From Candidatus Poribacteria bacterium (lineage in GTDB: Bacteria; Poribacteria; WGA-4E; UBA9662), in the NCBI GenBank assembly GCA_002729015.1, contig PBVO01000134.1:20621-65833 (forward strand): 45,213 bases of DNA. Direction: 5' to 3'. A model generated the notes under the pieces. The model did not search any database, was not told where the DNA came from, and saw only the letters and a list, made by a program, of their open reading frames with translations. Shown here in pieces: positions 35,169-43,042 of the stretch; the stretch's first letter is position 1, and the number at the start of each line of letters is the position of its first letter. Position numbers and translations under genes: made by a program.

Positions 35169-36260
35169 TTGAAGCTAGAAGACTTTCGGAAACAGTTAGA
35201 CACAATTGATGACCAAATTTTGGCCTTACTCAACCAGCGGATCGATGTCGTTGAGCAGGTTGGTGATCTTAAAAGAGAGCAAAGTCAATCACACAAAAAA
35301 GAGTTACAAGTCTATGCTCCACACCGAGAGAAACAAATCTTGGCTCGGTTACATCAAAAAAATCACCATTTTCCGATTCAGGCATTAGATAAAATTTATG
35401 GAGAAATCATTTCTGCCTGCCGATCAGCAGAAAAATCATTAAAAATTGCATTTCTTGGTCCGGTCGGAACTTTTGGCCACGCTACTAGTTTAGAGCACTT
35501 CGGATCCTCAGTCGAATTCGTGCCGATTACGCCACAAGCAGATATTTTTTCGGAAGTGGAATCAAAACGAGTCGATTATGGTGTGATTGCTATTGAAAAC
35601 TCGACTTACGGTAGTGTTCGAGACATTTTAGAGATGTTTCATCATACCTCACTCCAAATTTGCGGTGAGCGAATGATGAAAATAGATCACAACCTTATGT
35701 CAATTTCCCCACTTTCAGACGTGAAGCGAATTTATTCTCACGAGCAAGCATTTGCTCAATGTCGTTTCTGGTTGAAACAGAATTTGTCTAATGTTGAATT
35801 CGTTCGTGTACACAGTACTGCAGAAGCTGCCAGGCTTGCTACCAACGAACTTGGTTCAGCTGCTATTGCTAGCCGGTTAGCAAGTCAATATCATCGTATG
35901 CCCATTATTGCTAAGTCGATCATGGATAATACCAATAATATGACCAGATTCCTAATTATTGGACATCATACGGCAGAACCAACTGGTCAAGATCGAACTT
36001 CTATTCTGTTTGGTGTACGTGATAAAGTTGGGTCATTAGCAGATGTGTTAACTATTCTCCGGGACCATCGTCTTAACATGAGTAAAATTGAATCACTTCC
36101 TTCTCAAAATAAGACTTGGGAATATGTGTTCTTTGCGGACTTCAGTGGCCACCAATTAGACCCACAAGTTAGTCTAGCTCTGCCGTCGATTCGAGAAAAA
36201 TCTGCCTTTGTAAAAGTTCTTGGAAGTTATCCTACAGACAACAGATATATTGAAACGTAA
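35169..36260 (+). CDS. pheA: bifunctional chorismate mutase / prephenate dehydratase (P-protein)
   Basis: A 363-residue enzyme for phenylalanine synthesis. Residues 1-85 are an AroQ chorismate mutase (FRKQLDTIDDQILALLNQRIDVVEQVGDLK ... HREKQILARL). Residues 90-270 are prephenate dehydratase: IAFLGPVGTFGHATSL, VDYGVIAIENSTYGSV and NMTRFLIIG with its TRF motif. An ACT domain (270-350) follows. The canonical ACT motif ESRP reads ESLP and the GALV motif reads GSLA, so Phe feedback might differ. TTG start; GGGG 9 nt upstream is the best ribosome-binding site. A strong hairpin follows the stop. Confidence 0.93.
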   Translation: MKLEDFRKQLDTIDDQILALLNQRIDVVEQVGDLKREQSQSHKKELQVYAPHREKQILARLHQKNHHFPIQALDKIYGEIISACRSAEKSLKIAFLGPVGTFGHATSLEHFGSSVEFVPITPQADIFSEVESKRVDYGVIAIENSTYGSVRDILEMFHHTSLQICGERMMKIDHNLMSISPLSDVKRIYSHEQAFAQCRFWLKQNLSNVEFVRVHSTAEAARLATNELGSAAIASRLASQYHRMPIIAKSIMDNTNNMTRFLIIGHHTAEPTGQDRTSILFGVRDKVGSLADVLTILRDHRLNMSKIESLPSQNKTWEYVFFADFSGHQLDPQVSLALPSIREKSAFVKVLGSYPTDNRYIET

Positions 36261-36263
36261 TTA

Positions 36264-36305
36264 GAGTTGTTTCTAGTCTGTTGGCCACCAGATTAGAAAC
36301 AACTC
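36264..36305 (+). terminator. 17-bp hairpin between pheA and the REC gene
   Basis: Arms 36264-36280 and 36289-36305 pair over 17 bp (one G-T pair) around the 8-nt loop TTGGCCAC. No T-run follows; the next bases are the AAAGAGGGA ribosome-binding site of the next gene. It could act as a terminator with help from Rho, as an mRNA stabiliser for pheA, or as a translational control element. Confidence 0.5.
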
Positions 36306-36322
36306 GAAAGAGGGATTAGTCA

Positions 36323-37567
36323 TTGTCGGATTTAAAAAGCCGGTGTGTTTTAGTTGTTGATGATGATCCCATGGTCCGATCGGTCGTCAAGGAAGCATTT
36401 CGTCACGATAATTACCAAATCTGTAGTGCTAGTAACGGCGAGGATGCACTTGCATTGCTGCCTAAAATTTCTCCTATTCTTGTGTTGTTAGATCTCAGGA
36501 TGCCAGTGATGAATGGCTTCCAATTTCTTGAACATATAAAAACAATGGGTTTTCCTCCTCAGGGGACAAGCTCAGGCGAGGCGGTAGGACATCTTTCGTC
36601 CCTTCCTTTTTCTATTGTAGTTATGGCTCAGATTCACCAAGATCACGACTTCGCACGCTGTTACGAATTTGGAATTACCGCATTTCTAAAGAAGCCATTC
36701 AATGTTCATGAGTTGAAAGGATTAGTCAGTAACTTAGTTTCTTTCAAACAAAATGAGAAAAATCTGGAAGAATTAGTCATACAAAATGATCAAAAACTCA
36801 TTACAACCAGTAATCAACTAGAAGAAGAGACTGCAGCTCGATACTTAGCAGAATCCCAACTCAACAGAGCAAAAATACTAATTGATAAAACATACGATAG
36901 TCAGAAAAAGTTGATTATTGATATCAATCAACAGTTTTATTCCACCACTAAGCAAATCCTTGACAAAATTACTCAACTTACTAATCAACCACTAACTATA
37001 GAACAGAGAAAAAATTTAGGTTATATCAAATCATCAGCCTACGAAGCGGTCGATCTATCTCAAAGCATGTTAAGTCTTCTTGAAGTGAATGATTCACCTA
37101 GCAAAGGTCTCAGTGTTAATTTCGACCTTCGTCATTTAGTAATAGAAATGCTAGAAGAGCAAGAACGGAGGGTTGGCTCTCATATTTTCGCATTTTCCAC
37201 CATAATTGCTCCAGAAGTACCAACATTAGTGGTTGGAAATCGGACAATTATTAGGCAACTGATTTGTAGTATGATTCGGAACGTATTTATTTCTACTAAT
37301 TCACCAGATGGGTCCAAAAAAACTGGAATTGAATTTCGAATAGAGATTGAAACATTAACAGAAACCTCAGCTCAATTTCAGTTGACTGCCAGTAATCAAA
37401 TGACCGCAGATAATACAATTAGCGAAAAAACAAGAAATGTAATAAATTTGAAATTGTCAATTGACAAAAGGTTTGCAGACCTTATACAAGGCAAGGTCAA
37501 ATTTGAGGAAAAACAGGGTGAAATATTTTATCAGTTAAGTGTTCCATTAGGTTGGGTCATAGAATGA
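36323..37567 (+). CDS. response-regulator receiver domain fused to a degenerate histidine kinase
   Basis: A 414-residue cytoplasmic signalling protein. Residues 8-130 are a REC domain with the acidic pair Asp13/Asp14, phospho-acceptor Asp57 (VLLDLRMPVMNG) and Lys in FLKKPF; the switch Thr is apparently Ala. A coiled-coil linker (140-190) leads to a region that follows the HisKA-HATPase plan (LTIEQRKNLGYIKSSA, FDLRHLVIEML, VPTLVVGNRTIIRQLICSMIRNVF). The H-box reads INQQFY (201-206), with Gln in place of the catalytic His, and the glycine-rich ATP boxes are not recognisable. It may be a phosphorylation-controlled pseudokinase. TTG start 7 nt behind AAAGAGGGA. Confidence 0.8.
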   Translation: MSDLKSRCVLVVDDDPMVRSVVKEAFRHDNYQICSASNGEDALALLPKISPILVLLDLRMPVMNGFQFLEHIKTMGFPPQGTSSGEAVGHLSSLPFSIVVMAQIHQDHDFARCYEFGITAFLKKPFNVHELKGLVSNLVSFKQNEKNLEELVIQNDQKLITTSNQLEEETAARYLAESQLNRAKILIDKTYDSQKKLIIDINQQFYSTTKQILDKITQLTNQPLTIEQRKNLGYIKSSAYEAVDLSQSMLSLLEVNDSPSKGLSVNFDLRHLVIEMLEEQERRVGSHIFAFSTIIAPEVPTLVVGNRTIIRQLICSMIRNVFISTNSPDGSKKTGIEFRIEIETLTETSAQFQLTASNQMTADNTISEKTRNVINLKLSIDKRFADLIQGKVKFEEKQGEIFYQLSVPLGWVIE

Positions 37568-37581
37568 AATGCTGTCAGTCA

Positions 37582-37620
37582 GTACACAAATGTTGTGTAC
37601 CTTAAGGCGTACCACGCCTT
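37582..37620. terminator. pair of hairpins between convergent genes
   Basis: GTACACAA/TTGTGTAC (37582-37589 with 37593-37600) has an 8-bp stem and 3-nt loop. AAGGCGT/ACGCCTT (37604-37610 with 37614-37620) has a 7-bp stem and overlaps the last codons of the minus-strand SDR gene. Neither has a T-run, but their place between two stops suggests a role in ending both transcripts. Confidence 0.45.
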
Positions 37621-38390
37621 TGTCCTCCATCCATATAAATTGAACTACCAAAAACATAAGAGCAAGCCGAAGAAGCTAAAAATACCGCCGCGTTTGCGAT
37701 TTCTTCTGGCTCAGCCATTCTTCCAGCTGGTAGCCGCCCCGCTAGTTGTAATAATAGATCCTCTACGTTTTTCCCTTCTTTTTTGGCTTTTGCTCGTTGC
37801 TGGGTTCTAGCTCTGTTGGTATTAGTCAACCCTGGGCAAATGCTATTAACCAAGATACCATCTTTTGCAACAGCATCGGATAAGGCACGTGTCATATTAA
37901 GAATTAAAATATTTGCTGAGCCTGTCGGAATGTTATGTCGCGTCGGGCTCGTACCCGCAGCACCAGCAATATTAATAATTCGACCCCACCTATTGAGCTT
38001 CATATGAGGAATCACCTCTTGCGCCATTTTCAGATAACTAAAGCTTTTTAATCGTAATGCTGATTCTATTTGTTCTCTAGCTAAATCTAAAATGTCACTG
38101 TTCTGAGCAGAACCAACATTGTTGATTAAAATGTCGACTCCACCCAAAAATCGAACAGCTTCTTGTACGACTTGCCGACAACCTTCAGCAGTAGCTAGAT
38201 CCTCGGTAACAGCATACCCACAAACACCAATGGCTTCAATTTCTGAAACGACCTGTTCCAAATCCGTTTTCGTTCTGGATACGATGCAGACTTCAACTCC
38301 TTCTTTGGCTAAACCTAAAGCACAAGCTCGTCCGATACCACGACTAGCACCAGTTACAATAGCTCGTTTTCCTGCTAAACCTAATTCCAT
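37602..38390 (-). CDS. short-chain dehydrogenase/reductase lacking the Ser-Tyr-Lys triad
   Basis: A 262-residue Rossmann-fold protein annotated by homology as FabG-like. The cofactor motif TGASRGIG is at 13-20 and NNVG at about 90-93. The catalytic positions are replaced: the Ser strand reads IINIAGAAG (Ala142/Gly143), and the YxxxK motif reads TGSAN, with Thr156 and Asn160. A known group of SDR proteins has this kind of x-x-x-N variant, so the gene is not simply broken. Its reaction is unclear. Good ribosome-binding site AGGGG before the ATG. It converges on the REC gene and is divergent from the rhomboid gene. Confidence 0.82.
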   Translation of the reverse strand: MELGLAGKRAIVTGASRGIGRACALGLAKEGVEVCIVSRTKTDLEQVVSEIEAIGVCGYAVTEDLATAEGCRQVVQEAVRFLGGVDILINNVGSAQNSDILDLAREQIESALRLKSFSYLKMAQEVIPHMKLNRWGRIINIAGAAGTSPTRHNIPTGSANILILNMTRALSDAVAKDGILVNSICPGLTNTNRARTQQRAKAKKEGKNVEDLLLQLAGRLPAGRMAEPEEIANAAVFLASSACSYVFGSSIYMDGGQRRGTP

Positions 38391-38468
38391 TTTGCCCCTT
38401 TTTAGTTTTCGATCTTAATTTTCAAAAATAATGGAAAAAACTTACTTCGAAAGACCCAAGTTGGTTAC

Positions 38469-38497
38469 TTGCAAACCTTACGTACTTCTGATATTAT
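38469..38497 (+). promoter_or_regulatory. sigma-70-type promoter for the rhomboid gene
   Basis: TTGCAA (38469-38474), 17 bp, TATTAT (38492-38497). The start would be near 38504, about 35 nt before the rhomboid ATG. The boxes match 4 and 5 of 6 consensus positions. Confidence 0.4.
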
Positions 38498-38538
38498 TTG
38501 ACCCCAGGTAGGTCGTAAACCTCGAAGCCTCGTAGTTA

Positions 38539-39117
38539 ATGCGAATTCAGTACAATTCCCCTGTCATCTTAACATTCTCTATCGTTGTCGTCTTGATTCA
38601 CGTTTTTAGTGAGTTTACGTCTATCGATATATCTAAGCATTTTTTCACAATTTATGATCCTATGTCAATCAAAGATCCTATAGCCTACTTCCGCTTATTC
38701 TCACATATACTCGGTCATGCTAGCTGGAGCCACCTAACAGGAAATTTGACTCTTGTTTTATTACTCGGTCCAATCCTAGAAGAGCGGTACGGTAGTCGAA
38801 CAGTATTAATCATGATTCTTGCTACTGCTCTGATTACTGGGTTTGTACACATAGCAGTTCCTCTATTCGATAATATGGGGCTACGTGGAGCTAGTGGTAT
38901 TGTTTTTATGCTGATAGTTTTATCATCATTCGTTAATGTTAAACGTGGTACTATTCCTCTGACCTTCATTTTGATTGCTATTCTCTATTTAGGTAAAGAA
39001 GTAGTTAACGTTTTACAACATGATAATATATCTCAAATGGCACATATTGTCGGCGGGGCATTAGGTTCATTTTTTGGATTTGCACTGCAAGACGATAGTT
39101 CACCATCGACCACTTAA
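38539..39117 (+). CDS. rhomboid-family intramembrane serine protease
   Basis: A 192-residue membrane protein with six hydrophobic segments. SHLTGNLTLVLLLGPILEERYGS carries the conserved His/Asn of helix 2, LRGASGIVF holds the catalytic Ser119 in GASG, and MAHIVGGALGSFFGF the catalytic His169. It should cleave transmembrane helices within the bilayer; the substrate is unknown. The compact form lacks extra domains. No clear ribosome-binding site precedes the ATG. The M29 peptidase gene follows after 28 nt and may be cotranscribed. Confidence 0.9.
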   Translation: MRIQYNSPVILTFSIVVVLIHVFSEFTSIDISKHFFTIYDPMSIKDPIAYFRLFSHILGHASWSHLTGNLTLVLLLGPILEERYGSRTVLIMILATALITGFVHIAVPLFDNMGLRGASGIVFMLIVLSSFVNVKRGTIPLTFILIAILYLGKEVVNVLQHDNISQMAHIVGGALGSFFGFALQDDSSPSTT

Positions 39118-39145
39118 ATAATTATTTATTACTTCCGAGTAAGCT

Positions 39146-40264
39146 ATGCACGATCCAAGATTCGATCAACTAGCAAGCCTATTGGTTAATCATTCCACCA
39201 AAATTCAATTCGATGAGCGTGTACTTATCGAGGCTACTGATGTCCCAGCGGAGATGATAATTGCAGTTATAAGAGCTGTTCGACAAGCAGGAGGCATTCC
39301 ACTAGTAGAACTAAAACAAAATCGTATTCAGCGAGAATTATTGAAAGCCAGCCGCGTGGAAGGGCTTCAAGAAATCGCTGATTATGAAACTTATCGGATG
39401 AGTAAAGTACAAGCATACATAGGAATTCGTGGAGGTAATAATACTGCAGAGCTATCCGATGTGCCGAGCTTGGCCATGAAAAATTATCAAGAATATTGGC
39501 TAAAACCTGTCCACTTTGACATGCGGGTGCCCAAAACTAAGTGGGTGGTTTTACGTTGGCCAACATCTTCTATGGCCCAACAAGCCAAGATGAGCACAGA
39601 AGCCTTCGAAGATTTTTACTTTCGAGTTTGTACCTTCGATTACGATCGAATGGCTAAAGCAATTCAACCATTACAGAAAATAATGGAGCGAGCTGAACAA
39701 ATTCGCATTTTGGGTCCAGAAACCGATCTGAAGTTTAGCATCAAAAATATTTCTGCCATCCCTTGTAGTGGTGAGTGTAATATTCCTGACGGAGAATGTT
39801 TCACGGCACCAGTTCGAGAATCAGTTAATGGACACATCAGTTTTAATGTGCCTAGCCTTTATCAAGGTACAACTTTTAACGATATCTATCTAAAGTTTGA
39901 AAACGGAAAAATCGTCGAGGCATCGGCCAACAATACTACACGACTCAACGAAATTTTGAATACTGACAATGGATCTAGATATATAGGAGAATTTTCTATT
40001 GCATTCAATCCACATATTCAGCGTCCAATGTTGGATATTTTATTTGACGAAAAAATTTCTGGTTCCTTCCATCTCACACCAGGTCAAGCATATGAAGAAG
40101 CCGACAATGGAGTTCGTTCTAGTATTCATTGGGATATGGTTATGATCCAAAGACCAGAATTTGGTGGTGGAGAAATATACTTCGACCAGCAATTAGTAAG
40201 GAAAGATGGGATTTTTGTACTACCTGAGCTGGAAGGGTTAAATCCTAAACAACTATCTAGTTGA
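39146..40264 (+). CDS. M29-family metallo-aminopeptidase (AmpS/PepS-like)
   Basis: A 372-residue cytoplasmic aminopeptidase of family M29. The N-terminal domain begins RFDQLASLLVNHSTKIQFDERVLIEATDVP, and the metal-binding part includes CNIPDGECFTAPV (Glu), SRYIGEFSIAFNPHIQ (Glu), and GSFHLTPGQAYEEADNG with IHWDMVM (His, His, Asp). These are the dinuclear metal ligands of the family. It would remove N-terminal residues from peptides. No signal peptide. Confidence 0.88.
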   Translation: MHDPRFDQLASLLVNHSTKIQFDERVLIEATDVPAEMIIAVIRAVRQAGGIPLVELKQNRIQRELLKASRVEGLQEIADYETYRMSKVQAYIGIRGGNNTAELSDVPSLAMKNYQEYWLKPVHFDMRVPKTKWVVLRWPTSSMAQQAKMSTEAFEDFYFRVCTFDYDRMAKAIQPLQKIMERAEQIRILGPETDLKFSIKNISAIPCSGECNIPDGECFTAPVRESVNGHISFNVPSLYQGTTFNDIYLKFENGKIVEASANNTTRLNEILNTDNGSRYIGEFSIAFNPHIQRPMLDILFDEKISGSFHLTPGQAYEEADNGVRSSIHWDMVMIQRPEFGGGEIYFDQQLVRKDGIFVLPELEGLNPKQLSS

Positions 40265-40458
40265 ATAACAAAGAAAACAGTTTGGTAACAGCCCAGTACT
40301 ATCCCAAAATTGTGGCTAACGAGATTGTTATCGTTTAAGTGTCAAATTTTGCACGCAAGAGTTTTTTGTACAAAGGGGGCTGTATCTGTAAAAGAGGGAA
40401 AATTTCAATAAGGGATAGAATACAAAAAATGAGGGGATAACCTGAAGGATTGAAACAA
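40265..40458. other. intergenic gap between convergent M29 and PorV-like genes
   Basis: About 190 AT-rich bases with no open frame of note and no clear terminator; the best hairpins are only 4-5 bp. A 12-mer GGTAACAGCCCA here recurs at 45129 but is likely chance. Confidence 0.5.
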
Positions 40459-41532
40459 CTAAAAATTTCCAGAAATAGAAATCCGTTGCGAAGGCCCGAG
40501 TTCATGAGGAGTAAATGCGTAATCGGTTAACAATGTCGCTTCTCCTAAGCGAAGTTGAAAACCTGCACCGGCTGAAAAATTTCTGCCATCTTGCCCCACT
40601 CGAACAGCCAAGATATCGAACAACCAAAGTTCGCTACCATACCGAGGTGTCCATTGTCTTTGTTGTTCATCAAGGTCTTGGTCTACGGTATCTTGCAAAC
40701 CTGTTTGTAAATCAAGGCCAAGGCGTAATCGCCCAAATCGAGCCAAATTCAAGTTGTAGGATATACCAAACCGAATGGTAGATCGACGAGTAAAAGTCGG
40801 AGATGATTCGGTTTTTGACCACTTGATTTGTGTTCCGGTTGCATCCAACAATAATGCCCCTAAATGTAGGTTTTTAACCGGTTGGTACATCAGTCCAAGA
40901 TCGAGACCTAGGCCATTGCCCGAACTTTGAAAGACTGTTTGTCTAATAATTTTTAGGTTGCCACCAACCGATAGGATGGGACTGATTTCTCGTGCAAGGG
41001 ATAACAGCAAAGCATTATCTGCATTGCTAAAATATTCTGCGACCACTGGTCGATCGATGTAGAGTTCCCCCTCTTCCTTAATTCCATTTCCATTTTTATC
41101 TTGAAAGTCTCCTAATTTACCATTGCTATTAATGTCGATGAACGTAGTACGGGGAATTTGATCAATGCCCAATCGAATCCAACTGACACCCAGTACACCA
41201 ATATCCACTACCCGCTGTATGTAATTGACAAAACTATATTGTACTAAGCCTTTACGCAAAAAAGCACCCTGACCGGAACCAAATGTGTCGGAATACATCA
41301 TTGAAAAGGCGTGCTTGCTAACTTGGGTTAAACCTGCTGGGTTCCAATAAGCTGCCGTAGCATCATCGGCGATAGAAACAAAGACACTTCCCATACCTAG
41401 AGCCCTGGCACCGACACCATGATTGAGGAATTCAGCCACATAATCTCCCTTTTCTGCAGATTGAGTCACTGATGCACTTACGGAAAAAAAAATCAGGTAA
41501 AGAATTACAAGGATACGATTTTGGGTCAGCAT
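40459..41532 (-). CDS. PorV/PorQ-like outer-membrane beta-barrel protein
   Basis: A 357-residue exported protein. A signal peptide (residues 1-26) is followed by GVGARALGMGSVFVSIADDATAAYWNPAGL, the hallmark of PorV/PorQ (UPF0164) proteins. The rest alternates in beta-strands and ends in ISGNF, a typical barrel terminus with aromatic final residue. Residues 133-156 hold two EF-hand-like loops (DINSNGKLGD, DKNGNGIKEE), which should bind calcium outside the barrel. No ribosome-binding site; a TACAAT box lies 7 nt before the ATG, so translation may be leaderless. In Bacteroidota PorV serves type IX secretion; that role is not shown here. Confidence 0.85.
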   Translation of the reverse strand: MLTQNRILVILYLIFFSVSASVTQSAEKGDYVAEFLNHGVGARALGMGSVFVSIADDATAAYWNPAGLTQVSKHAFSMMYSDTFGSGQGAFLRKGLVQYSFVNYIQRVVDIGVLGVSWIRLGIDQIPRTTFIDINSNGKLGDFQDKNGNGIKEEGELYIDRPVVAEYFSNADNALLLSLAREISPILSVGGNLKIIRQTVFQSSGNGLGLDLGLMYQPVKNLHLGALLLDATGTQIKWSKTESSPTFTRRSTIRFGISYNLNLARFGRLRLGLDLQTGLQDTVDQDLDEQQRQWTPRYGSELWLFDILAVRVGQDGRNFSAGAGFQLRLGEATLLTDYAFTPHELGPSQRISISGNF

Positions 41533-41638
41533 GGTCTATATTGTAACATATTCAGATTAGTCATCCCTCAAATTTTCAGCTGGATATTATTCTTAATTTT
41601 CTGCATAATGTTAGGTGTGATTTTGGAGCGAATTGTGT

Positions 41639-43042
41639 ATGCGACCTCATATTGTCTATATTTTATCTGATGAACACTCGGGAATGGCCATGAGCCATGC
41701 AGGAGATCCAAATGTTAGTACGCCTAATATGGATCGAATGGCTAACCAAGGAGTCAGTTTTACTAATGCCTACGCTAATTGTCCGATTTGCACCCCATCG
41801 AGGGGAATGATTTTCTCCGGACGTTATGCTCATTCAGGTCCTGTACAGTATTTTTTCGATGTTTATAAAGCGACAGCACCAAGCACAGCTACCATCCTAC
41901 GTGATGTGGGTTATCACACGGCCTATTTCGGCAAGTGGCACTGCGGTGTCGTTCAAGATCAATTGCCAGAAACGGTTCGAAATGATAGGGAAAACTACAC
42001 GCGTTGGCCTCACCGGACCCCCGAATATCATCGAGCAGGTTTTCAAGATTGGCATGGTTTTGAAATCAATAATGCCCCTTTTAAGGGATTTTACTATCAT
42101 CAGGATGAAACTGACCCCCGCTGGCTAGAAAAGTACCAAACCGACGCTCTGACGGATATGACTTTATCTTACTTAGATTCGTATGAACAAGAAGAACCAT
42201 TATTTTTAGTACTTAGTGTTGAACCACCTCACTTTCCCTTAGAGGCGCCAGAAGAATTTATGCGCTTTAATCCCAATAGTCTACAAATACGTCCTAACTT
42301 TGCTGATTCGCCTCGAATGCGGGAACAATTAGCAACATACTATGCGATGATTGAAAATCTGGATTGGAATATAGGCCGGGTTTTAGATAAGCTTAATTGT
42401 TTGCCGAAATTCCAAAATAATACATTGACGGTCTACTTCTCGGATCATGGAGACTTTATGGGTAGCCACGGTGCAATCAATCGTAAAGAATATCCACATC
42501 AGGAATCAGTTCGGATTCCTACAATTTTTCATTTTCCGACTCAATTACCAGCTCAGCCCAACCGAAACGACTTATTCAGTTTAGTAGATCTTCTACCAAC
42601 CACATTGGGTCTCGTTGATGTCACTCAGCCTGCCTATCTCCAAGGTACAGATTTCTCTCCAGCAGTACGTAATGAGGATTTCACTGGTCCCAGCAGTATT
42701 CTTCTTGAAATGTGTGGTAATCCTAGGTGGAGCCTAGACTTTTTGGACTGGCGAGCACTTGTAACTAGCGAGTGGAAGTATGCTTATTTTGAGACCGGCC
42801 ATGAATTACTATTTGATTTGTCCAAAGATCCTTATGAGCAGAACAATCTAGCATCAAGTGAACCAAAGCAAAAGCAATATTTCCGTCAGGAGCTACTGAA
42901 TGTTCTATCACATACAAGAGAACCATATTTTGATATTCTAATGGAAAATGGAACCTCGATCGAGGGACCGGTGAAGGATGTTTCAGGAGCAAAACGAGGT
43001 GGGCTGGCACCAACCTGGGATGATCAATCAATTCTATCATGA
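41639..43042 (+). CDS. type I sulfatase (alkaline phosphatase superfamily)
   Basis: A 467-residue sulfatase. HIVYILSDEHSGM opens the fold with metal-binding Asp. The formylglycine signature CTPSRGMIFSGRYAH carries the active Cys (about residue 51, C-x-P-S-R). FGKWHCG and SDHGDFMGSHG give further catalytic and calcium ligands. It hydrolyses sulfate esters, probably on sulfated polysaccharides or small organics; no signal peptide, so it acts in the cytoplasm unless exported another way. The ATG at 41639 is 10 nt behind GGAG; a TTG two codons earlier is too close. It shares an ATGA overlap with the TPR gene. Confidence 0.92.
   Translation: MRPHIVYILSDEHSGMAMSHAGDPNVSTPNMDRMANQGVSFTNAYANCPICTPSRGMIFSGRYAHSGPVQYFFDVYKATAPSTATILRDVGYHTAYFGKWHCGVVQDQLPETVRNDRENYTRWPHRTPEYHRAGFQDWHGFEINNAPFKGFYYHQDETDPRWLEKYQTDALTDMTLSYLDSYEQEEPLFLVLSVEPPHFPLEAPEEFMRFNPNSLQIRPNFADSPRMREQLATYYAMIENLDWNIGRVLDKLNCLPKFQNNTLTVYFSDHGDFMGSHGAINRKEYPHQESVRIPTIFHFPTQLPAQPNRNDLFSLVDLLPTTLGLVDVTQPAYLQGTDFSPAVRNEDFTGPSSILLEMCGNPRWSLDFLDWRALVTSEWKYAYFETGHELLFDLSKDPYEQNNLASSEPKQKQYFRQELLNVLSHTREPYFDILMENGTSIEGPVKDVSGAKRGGLAPTWDDQSILS

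Noticed and set aside
36323..37567. Active hybrid histidine kinase
   Set aside because: The H-box His is replaced by Gln and the glycine-rich ATP-binding boxes are not recognisable.
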